Assembly (NCBI GenBank): GCA_023388555.1
Contig: JAEWGA010000032.1
Coordinates: 1-12,829, forward strand
DNA: 12,829 nt
Origin: Bacteroidota bacterium
Lineage (GTDB): Bacteria > Bacteroidota > Bacteroidia > Bacteroidales > Porphyromonadaceae
Reading direction: 5' to 3'
The notes under the pieces were generated by a model. It saw nothing but the letters and a program-made list of their open reading frames with translations, did no database searches and had not been told where the DNA came from. Positions 7,731-12,829 of this stretch are shown here, piece after piece (positions within the stretch are counted from its first letter, which is position 1; the number at the start of each line of letters is the position of its first letter). Position numbers and translations under genes: made by a program.

Positions 7731-8844
7731 ATGATTACATCAGACCAACTTAATGAATTGTTGGAGCGCCGAGATGCGCTGAGGGGGTATCTTTGACATC
7801 GATTCAAAGAAAATCCAATTAGAAGAAGAAGAATTACGCACCCAGGACCCTCATTTCTGGGACGACAGTAAACAGGCCGAAGCCCACATGAAAGTAGTGA
7901 AAGGGCTTAAAGGCTGGATTGAAGGCTTTGAAACCGTAAACTCCCTGGTTGAAGAAACCAAGCTGGCACTGGACTTTGTTAAGGAACAACTTATTACCGA
8001 AGCAGAACTGGATGCCGCCTACACCAAAGCCATTGCAAAAATTGAGGACCTGGAGCTGAAAAACATGCTCCGAAACGAAGAAGACCGCTTAGGCGCTGTA
8101 CTAAAAATAAACTCGGGAGCAGGCGGAACAGAAGGACAGGACTGGGCCTCCATGCTGGCTCGTATGTACCAACGCTGGTGCGACAAACAAGGCTACAAAG
8201 TAACCATCACCAACTGGCAAGATGGCGACGAGGCCGGAATAAAAACAGCCACACTACAAATAGAAGGCGAACTGGCTTACGGGTTCCTGAAAAGCGAAAA
8301 CGGGGTACACCGGCTGGTGCGAGTTTCGCCTTACAACGCCCAAGGAAAACGTATGACCTCCTTTGCTTCCGTTTTTGTAGTACCTCTCGTGGACGATAGC
8401 ATAGAGGTGGAGGTAAACCCCGCCGACATATCGTGGGACACCTTCCGATCGGGCGGGGCCGGAGGACAAAACGTTAACAAGGTAGAAACCGGAGTACGGT
8501 TACGGTACAACTACCGAGACCCCGATACCGGCGAGGTGCGAGAAATAATGATAGAAAACACCGAAAGCCGTAGCCAACTGGGTAACCGAGAAAACGCTAT
8601 GCGACTATTGCGCAGCCAACTATACGATATAGAGCTGGAGCGCCGACGCAAAGCACAAGCGGCAATTGAGGACTCCAAACTAAAAATAGAATGGGGGTCG
8701 CAAATTCGCAGTTACGTGTTCGACGACCGAAGGGTTAAAGACCACAGAACAAACTACCAAACATCCGACGTTAATGGCGTTATGGATGGAGATATCGACG
8801 ACTTCATTAAAGCCTACCTCATGGAATTTGGCGGTAACAAATAA
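7731..8844 (+). CDS. prfB: Peptide chain release factor 2, made by programmed +1 frameshift
   Basis: RF2 recognises UGA and UAA stops and triggers peptide release. Translation from the ATG at 7731 gives 21 codons ending in LRGYL and then an in-frame TGA (7794-7796). Slipping +1 continues with DIDSKKIQLEEEELRTQ to the TAA at 8844, for 370 residues in total, close to the 365 of E. coli RF2. The upstream coiled-coil helices, the peptide-release GGQ in SGGAGGQNVNK and the C-terminal YQTSDV region are intact. The residue four before GGQ is Ser, as in many bacteria, not the Thr of E. coli K-12. The codon-recognition tripeptide aligns as SPY (VSPYNAQGKR) where the textbook RF2 motif is SPF. The ATG has no Shine-Dalgarno sequence. 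An annotation that starts at the later ATG (7888) would miss the N-terminal 52 residues. Confidence 0.96.
7782..7797 (+). promoter_or_regulatory. RF2 autoregulatory +1 frameshift site
   Basis: AGGGGGTATCTTTGAC carries all three known parts. These are a Shine-Dalgarno-like AGGGGG, three nucleotides of spacing, and the slippery CTT followed by TGA C, a weak stop context read by RF2 itself. Low RF2 slows termination at the TGA and favours the slip to TTT, so RF2 controls its own level. The sequence appears the same as the E. coli element from memory. Confidence 0.96.
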
Positions 8845-8902
8845 CTACCTATAAACCTATCCCTTACAAAAACAGAATAACCCTATAAAACAATTATAAT
8901 AA

Positions 8903-9469
8903 ATGGCTACTACAGCAGACTTTCGTAACGGAATGTGCCTCGATATCGACGGTGCATACTACACTATCGTAGAGTTTCTACACGTAAAACCAGGAAAAGG
9001 CGCAGCTTTTGTACGCACAAAACTCCGCAATGTGGAAACCGGACGGGTAATTGACAAAACCTTTAACTCGGGCGTTAAGGTAGACGAAGTGCGCATTGAA
9101 CGACGCCCCTACCAATACCTTTACAAGGATGAAATGGGACTGAACTTTATGCACCCCGAAACCTTCGACCAAATACAAATACCCGAAAGCAGTATAGAGG
9201 GCGTACGTTTCCTTAAAGAGGGCGACATGGTTGAAGCTATGGTACATGCCGATAGCGAAACCGTCCTCACATGCGAACTCCCCGCTCACGTAACTTTGGA
9301 AGTAACCTACACCGAGCCTGGCGTGAAAGGAGACACAGCCACAAATGCCCTGAAACCCGCTACATTGGAGTCCGGAGCAGAGGTGCGCGTACCTTTATTT
9401 ATTAACACCGGAGAGAAAATTGTGGTAGACACCCGAGATGGTTCTTACCAAGGGAGAGCAAAAGAGTAA
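8903..9469 (+). CDS. efp: Translation elongation factor P
   Basis: EF-P binds stalled ribosomes between the P and E sites and relieves pausing at consecutive prolines. The 188 residues fit the family's three beta-barrel domains. The N-terminal domain carries the tip loop HVKPGKGAAF, whose Lys32 corresponds to the residue that is beta-lysylated in E. coli (Lys34); no modification gene is seen nearby. The middle OB domain starts around MGLNFMHPETFDQ, and the C-terminal domain ends in the conserved DTRDGSYQGRAKE. It lies 58 nt after prfB, forming a translation-factor pair, and is followed at once by a strong terminator. The upstream A/T-rich leader has no Shine-Dalgarno sequence. Confidence 0.97.
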   Translation: MATTADFRNGMCLDIDGAYYTIVEFLHVKPGKGAAFVRTKLRNVETGRVIDKTFNSGVKVDEVRIERRPYQYLYKDEMGLNFMHPETFDQIQIPESSIEGVRFLKEGDMVEAMVHADSETVLTCELPAHVTLEVTYTEPGVKGDTATNALKPATLESGAEVRVPLFINTGEKIVVDTRDGSYQGRAKE

Positions 9470-9490
9470 AGCAACTTATTTACCACACAA

Positions 9491-9541
9491 AAAAGAAAAG
9501 GTTGTACCGAAAACTGCAGTTTTTGGTACAACCTTTTTCTT
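9491..9541 (+). terminator. Strong terminator after efp, with a nested palindrome
   Basis: The arms GGTTGTACC (9500-9508) and GGTACAACC (9525-9533) pair perfectly. A further G-U and the perfect palindrome AAAACTGCAGTTTT (9510-9523) extend the stem almost to its tip. The outer A-rich left flank (AAAAGAAAA) also pairs with the TTTTTCTTTT tail, so the element can terminate in both directions. Confidence 0.9.
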
Positions 9542-9888
9542 TTATTCAATTCACAAAGAGGCTCTCCTGTAAAAAAAACTGCATACCCCTCCCATCCCAC
9601 CGCTTCCCCCTATTCACAAAAACAGCCCCTAAACACACCTAAAAATTTCTCCAAAACCCTCCCCCACAAAAGTAGACCTAAAACACCCCAAAAACGGGGT
9701 AAAAAAAAACCTTTAAAACAGGGTGATTGGGAACCGAAATTTCAGGGGCCAATTGGGGCTTTTTTTTTGCAAAAAAATGAGGAGGAAAATGGGCAAAAAA
9801 ATGCCCTTTTTTGGGGGTGAAAGGGCGACCTCCCGCAATCCCTTTGCCAGAGCGGGTTTGCGACAGGTGTTAAAAGTCGTGTAAAAAT

Positions 9889-9976
9889 AACTGCGCTTTC
9901 TTTTTCAACAAACTGCGCTTTTCGTTACGACAAACTCCGCTTTCTTTTTTGAAGGACTCCGCAGATACTTTTTTTG
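9889..9976. repeat. Four-unit tandem array with 22-nt period
   Basis: Units at 9889-9910, 9911-9932, 9933-9954 and 9955-9976 abut without gaps. Units 1 and 2 begin AACTGCGCTTT, unit 3 AACTCCGCTTT, and unit 4 is more diverged and begins GACTCCGCAGA. The second halves are mostly T-rich. No fifth unit is found on either side. The period is not a multiple of three, so it is unlikely to encode a peptide repeat. Confidence 0.75.
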
Positions 9977-10053
9977 TACCCCTTCCCAAACGCCCCAAAA
10001 ATCACACCCCAAATCCGACCATTTTTTCACTCAAAAATCACCCATTTTGCACC

Positions 10054-10113
10054 CCGATTTTTGGACTCTTTTTCCCTCTCTTTTTTGCTTCATTTTTACT
10101 CTCCAAAAATCGG
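10054..10113. repeat. 12-bp perfect inverted repeat
   Basis: CCGATTTTTGGA (10054-10065) is the exact reverse complement of TCCAAAAATCGG (10102-10113). The two arms are separated by 36 nt of T-rich DNA. Eight T follow at 10130-10137 after a small CGGA/TCCG pairing. Confidence 0.6.
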
Positions 10114-10222
10114 ACTTTCTTTGCTCCGTTTTTTTTGCGTTTTTCCCCTTTTAGGGACTTTATTTCTGGGTGAAATTTGGGCGAGATTTCAGAAGAAAAT
10201 TTTAGCATTTGGGGGATTGTGG

Positions 10223-10369
10223 GGAAAGCACGAGCATATAACCCGATGGACGCGTGAGTTTGACCACCTTGCCAGAACGGGTCGGATGTCGGCCTACTAC
10301 GATGTAGAGATCCCCCCACACAAGAAGCTGCACCGCGCTGTGGAGCTGTTGGCTATCTCCTTGCGTTAG
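10223..10369 (+). pseudogene. Unrecognised coding-like fragment
   Basis: Composition changes abruptly here from homopolymer-rich to balanced, with GC-ending codons. The frame ending at the TAG at 10367 reads GKHEHITRWTREFDHLARTG and then a segment ending in KKLHRAVELLAISLR. It lacks a plausible start of its own: the upstream continuation is low-complexity sequence. A second frame remains open across its end and stops at about 10420 with MPTYNHQRDFIPKGRA, so a frameshifted remnant is possible. I do not recognise the family. It may be a decayed C-terminal piece of a mobile or phage gene, or chance. Confidence 0.25.
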
Positions 10370-10491
10370 ATGTCATGCCGACCTACAACCACCAACGGGA
10401 TTTTATTCCAAAAGGCAGAGCGTAGAAGTATGCTTTTTATGCCTACTATCTGGAGCATTTGCTACTATTGATGCTCTGTAAATGAGTTGCT

Positions 10492-10601
10492 GGCAAGTTA
10501 CAAGCAAGTTAAACCGTATGCTATAATTAGCTGACCATAAACCATTTAGCATCAAACAGAGCTGTGTATTTGTATCTTTGGCAAGTTGCAAGCAAGTTAA
10601 A
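10492..10601. repeat. Pair of 22-nt direct repeats, 88 bp apart, ending at the AlbA_2 gene stop
   Basis: Copies at 10492-10513 and 10580-10601 begin GGCAAGTT and end AAGCAAGTTAAA. They differ at one base (A or G at the ninth position). The second copy ends exactly one base before the stop codon of the - strand gene at 10602. Each copy also contains CAAGTT twice. Confidence 0.75.
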
Positions 10602-12053
10602 TTAGCCCCAAATAGGAATATATTTCATGTATCTTGGAGCCGTATAAGGATCTAAAGGTTTTATCAGATTGTCAGTTACAGCTTGCTTGATTAACCGCGA
10701 CACACTGCCTGATGAAGTTTCTTTTAAACCAAAACGTTCACGAAGAGAACTATTGGTCAAACCATCCCCTTCAACAAATTTGAGACAAGCATGTAGATAT
10801 ATCGCCCATAATTTATCTTCTATTTGTATGCTGGAAAAATCCAAAAAAGAAAACATAGAAACTTTTGTCGCATCTTCGTAGACATAAATACGAGGAGATG
10901 GCAAATGGCTCTTTTCACATGTAATAACCATTCTGTCCCAACCTCTTCCTAACTCCTCACACATACCCAGACGACGCATCATCGAAGCTAATCCTTCATT
11001 ACGAGATTTGGGCGGGTTGTCTATAATTCTCATTATATCGACTAATGGGACCCCCGGATTGGTTACCTCTACACGATTAGAAAATATTTCTAATATAGGT
11101 CCCATACCCGTTAAGTAGAAATCCTGATGAACCAATGAGTTCGCAATAGCCTCCCTTATTGCAGGAAGAGGGAAACGACTGATTGTCGTCCTTTGTATGG
11201 AGTTTACATCTTCTTTAGTTGGTAAAAGAGCATATATATATTTGACTGCTTTTTCAAAAGCGATGGCATAACCTTCATCTATAACTTCCTCTTTTAATAT
11301 GGTCATTTTGCTGTTATCTTCATATTGAACAATTCTAATAGCTTTTCTACCAAGTCTAGGAAACTTTGAAAGTTTCTTGGCAAACAATATAGCCCCTAAA
11401 TTGGTAATTGTAAACAGACCGTCATCTTGCCTCTCTATTATACGATCTTCTATGAGATAATGCATGATTTTCTCCAATGTGTCTGGCTGTGGAAGTTTTA
11501 ATAATTGGAAGTACATATCACAATGGAGATGCTCCGTTATTTCATTGGAGGTAAGACCTACAACAGAACATGTTTCCTCAAAATTAGAATTGCGCAGCTT
11601 GTCCCATAACTGTGTTTGCTTGGTTTGAAATTCTATCAATTTCTTTGTATAACTACCAGATCGGATATAGGCTATCTTTTCAAATGTTACAGGAACTCCA
11701 TTGGCTTTCGAAATCATGATCAGTTCTACATGTTTGCCATTTATATCAACTCCATGAAAGCTAAAATCAGCATTACTTGACAGGAGATATCTCAACCAAT
11801 TCTCAATTTCCTGAGCCCCCTTTTTAAGATTGCCAAGTCGAACATCTGTACCAATAATCTCATGCGTTGTATCATCAATCCCCCAAATCATATACGCATA
11901 GCTTTTATCAGCCAACACAGCACTATTGGCAAGAGCACTAATATCGGCTCCTATCATTCTTGGATCACTGTTGTTGTGTTTGAACTCCAACCAACCAGTT
12001 TCTGCTGGCATCTTGCACAACTCCTTCACGAGCTTGTCTAAATTTTGTATCAT
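10602..12053 (-). CDS. AlbA_2 (Schlafen-like) DNA-binding protein with GHKL-type ATPase domain
   Basis: A 483-residue protein of the COG2865-like group, described as predicted transcriptional regulators or RecG-related proteins. The N-terminal AlbA_2 domain (about 17-140) shows ETGWLEFKHNN, the GIDD turn (58-61) and the closing YIRSGSYT (129-136). The HATPase_c_4-like region (about 290-400) has an N-box EAIANSLVHQDF (301-312; Glu301, Asn305), the NPG motif (332-334) and EELGRGWDRM (366-375). A winged-helix-like tail with NSSLRERFGL follows (about 410-470). All domains look whole. Codon use is visibly more AT-rich than in the flanking housekeeping genes, and the gene stands alone between homopolymer-rich stretches, which suggests transfer. 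Schlafen-type AlbA_2 proteins recur in mobile and defence regions, but no partner gene is seen, so a defence role is only a possibility. Confidence 0.88.
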   Translation of the reverse strand: MIQNLDKLVKELCKMPAETGWLEFKHNNSDPRMIGADISALANSAVLADKSYAYMIWGIDDTTHEIIGTDVRLGNLKKGAQEIENWLRYLLSSNADFSFHGVDINGKHVELIMISKANGVPVTFEKIAYIRSGSYTKKLIEFQTKQTQLWDKLRNSNFEETCSVVGLTSNEITEHLHCDMYFQLLKLPQPDTLEKIMHYLIEDRIIERQDDGLFTITNLGAILFAKKLSKFPRLGRKAIRIVQYEDNSKMTILKEEVIDEGYAIAFEKAVKYIYALLPTKEDVNSIQRTTISRFPLPAIREAIANSLVHQDFYLTGMGPILEIFSNRVEVTNPGVPLVDIMRIIDNPPKSRNEGLASMMRRLGMCEELGRGWDRMVITCEKSHLPSPRIYVYEDATKVSMFSFLDFSSIQIEDKLWAIYLHACLKFVEGDGLTNSSLRERFGLKETSSGSVSRLIKQAVTDNLIKPLDPYTAPRYMKYIPIWG

Positions 12054-12118
12054 ACGTATTTGTGTTTGGGGCGATAATACTCAATTGAATGTAATGTACT
12101 TGTGTGCTATTTTTTTTG

Positions 12119-12148
12119 CGAAGTTACTAGTTTTATTCATGGAAACAA
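12119..12148 (-). promoter_or_regulatory. Candidate promoter of the AlbA_2 gene
   Basis: On the - strand TTG (12146-12148) lies 19 nt before TAACTTCG (12119-12126), which differs from TAnnTTTG by one base. The leader to the ATG at 12053 would be about 60 nt and A-rich. The -33 box lies inside the end of the glucosaminidase-like remnant. Confidence 0.35.
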
Positions 12149-12310
12149 CGATTTATCCCTTATTTTCTCTATCCTCCTTGCTATCGCCCTCACTTTTCGT
12201 ACATACTCCACATCTTCAGCATAGCCGATGCGCTGGAGGAAGCGGTAGTAGTCACCACCTTTGTATTTGTACTATACATAGTCACGGCAGGCGCGAACGC
12301 TCTTTGTAAG
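12137..12310 (-). pseudogene. Remnant resembling the C-terminus of a cell-wall glucosaminidase/endolysin
   Basis: The - strand frame ending at the TGA at 12137-12139 reads YKYKGGDYYRFLQRIGYAED, then VEYVRKVRAIARRIEKIRDK and SLFP. The pattern of GDY, an aromatic helix, GYAED, a Tyr about four residues on and a repeated Ile/Arg helix resembles the last 40 residues of many GH73/FlgJ-type glucosaminidases. Directly upstream the frame has a TAG (12272-12274) within RDYV-stop-YKYK, where the sequence otherwise continues plausibly (SVRACRDYV), and then it runs into the G-run repeats. The catalytic part is absent. The fragment points in the same direction as the AlbA_2 gene and precedes it. The family call is by motif memory alone and is uncertain. 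Confidence 0.4.
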
Positions 12311-12652
12311 GGAGATTTAACGAACCCTTTAATGTTCCAAAATTTCGCCCCCCATTTTTTGCCCAAATTTCTGCCCCTAAAAACACTTTTTTTCATCCAA
12401 ATTCTCCCCTGAAAAATCACCCCAATTTACCTCCCTGAAATTATTGGTGCAAATCACCTTTTTTTTCCAAAAGTCGCCCCTAAAAATCTCCTCTAAGTTG
12501 TCTTCATTTTTTGTTTCTTCCCCTCTACAAATTCCAATACAATGCCATCGCAGGTCCCCATAAAAAATGGCCTTGCATATTTTAAGTGTACCTGTTAGGG
12601 GGGTAATTAGCCGCAGGAAGGGGGAGGACAATATAATTAAGGGTAAAACAAA
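12311..12652. other. G-run repeat region right of the AlbA_2 gene
   Basis: No convincing gene is seen. From 12337 to 12487 the - strand carries degenerate units of about 21 nt, built as T-run, AGGGG, GA-rich, AATTTTGG. The clearest are at 12337-12356, 12363-12384, 12397-12417 and 12467-12487, with a weaker one near 12420-12442. From 12500 to 12650 I see only unstructured sequence with a G-run (12596-12603). Confidence 0.5.
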
Positions 12653-12710
12653 AGCCCCTGCCCCTTGGTTTTGCATACCTATATATACAAAACAATAAGG
12701 GACAGGGGCT
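12653..12710 (-). terminator. Terminator hairpin for the gene at the right edge
   Basis: AGCCCCTGCCCCTT (12653-12666) pairs with AAGGGACAGGGGCT (12697-12710) over 14 positions with one mismatch, and GTTTTG/CAAAAC extends the stem inward. Read on the - strand it is followed by TTTTGTTTT. It lies 22 nt after the stop codon of the partial - strand gene. Confidence 0.75.
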
Positions 12711-12731
12711 GGGTAAAACTATATAGTTAGG

Positions 12732-12829
12732 TTAGGATAGTTGGGATAATTCCTCAATGGTGTAGCAGGACAGCAAGTCGCCAAGCAAGTAGTTACTTCC
12801 GCCAATAAACACCGTAGCGGCAAGTTCCT
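12732..12829 (-). CDS. C-terminal end of an unrecognised protein (5' part outside window)
   Basis: One - strand frame is open from the window edge and gives 31 residues (ELAATVFIGGSNYLLGDLLS and then CYTIEELSQLS) before a TAA at 12732-12734. A hairpin terminator in the correct orientation follows after 22 nt. Another frame is open to a TAG further on, but its Cys/Pro-rich peptide is less protein-like. The fragment is too short to assign. It has a mildly hydrophobic segment and an acidic helix-like tail. Confidence 0.5.
   Translation of the reverse strand, partial: ELAATVFIGGSNYLLGDLLSCYTIEELSQLS

Larger units (their letters stand above)
9542..10601. other. Homopolymer-rich noncoding region left of the AlbA_2 gene
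   Basis: No convincing gene lies here. The DNA alternates A or T runs with C or G runs and switches strand bias several times: C/A-rich to about 9700, G-rich to about 9830, C/T-rich from 9970 to 10160, then G-rich to 10225. Small hairpins are scattered in it, for example GGGCA/TGCCC at 9791-9806 followed by six T. It also holds the 22-nt array, an inverted repeat, a coding-like scrap and a direct repeat, which are listed separately. The few open frames are proline, phenylalanine or lysine rich, as expected from the composition. Confidence 0.6.

Noticed and set aside
9889..9976. The 22-nt array as a CRISPR.
   Set aside because: Units abut without spacers and there are no cas genes.
9949..10173. 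Open frames on the + strand rich in Pro, Phe and Ser, in two registers from 9949 and 9974.
   Set aside because: They follow directly from C- and T-run composition, overlap each other and show no domain or conserved motif.
10038..10319. Lys-rich - strand open frame.
   Set aside because: It is the complement of the same T/C-run DNA; its Lys repeats reflect A runs, and its N-terminal part is antisense to the more coding-like + strand scrap.
10403..10591. 62-residue - strand open frame just downstream of the AlbA_2 gene.
   Set aside because: It spans most of the direct-repeat region, has no recognisable motif and starts inside the second repeat; a real gene is not supported.
12377..12676. 99-residue - strand open frame with an N-terminal hydrophobic stretch.
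   Set aside because: Its start lies in the terminator hairpin and its C-terminal half is translation of the G-run repeats (GDF, FRG, ENL); it is probably not a gene.

Overview
The window looks like a chromosomal segment from a member of the Bacteroidota, probably class Bacteroidia. The supports are the gene set (a DUF5683 protein beside parAB, a SPOR-domain secreted protein beside folE, a psd-pssA pair), promoter-like TAnnTTTG boxes upstream of some starts, and the absence of recognisable Shine-Dalgarno sequences before the start codons I inspected. No rRNA, tRNA or CRISPR array is visible.

Region 1 (1-886, + strand) holds the 3' end of phosphatidylserine decarboxylase followed by pssA. These are two consecutive steps of phosphatidylethanolamine synthesis, in reverse order along the DNA. 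A terminator hairpin reaches into the 3' end of the convergent gene ispH.

Region 2 (861-6381, - strand) is a tight six-gene unit read right to left: parA, parB, a DUF5683 membrane protein, a LysM-bearing lytic transglycosylase, cmk and ispH. Gaps are at most 29 nt and two junctions are ATGA overlaps. A good Bacteroidota-type promoter lies just upstream of parA. The unit joins chromosome segregation to cell-wall remodelling, CMP/dCMP phosphorylation and the last isoprenoid-precursor step.

Region 3 (6492-9541, + strand, divergent from parA) carries a secreted SPOR-domain protein, folE, prfB and efp, ending at a strong terminator. prfB contains the classical +1 programmed frameshift: the first 21 codons stop at an in-frame TGA and the rest of RF2 continues in the next frame. 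Its codon-recognition tripeptide reads SPY rather than the textbook SPF.

Region 4 (about 9542-12731) is an accessory-looking region. About 1.1 kb of homopolymer-rich, mostly noncoding DNA precedes one intact gene on the - strand, a 483-residue AlbA_2/Schlafen-like plus GHKL-ATPase protein. About 0.7 kb of similar DNA follows. Odd structures here include a four-unit 22-nt tandem array, a 22-nt direct repeat spaced 88 bp apart that ends at the stop of the AlbA_2 gene, degenerate G-run repeats on both sides, a broken fragment resembling the C-terminus of a cell-wall glucosaminidase, and a second unrecognised coding-like scrap. Together these suggest an insertion hotspot with decayed mobile or phage-derived material.

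Region 5 (12653-12829) is the C-terminal end of an unrecognised - strand gene and its terminator hairpin.
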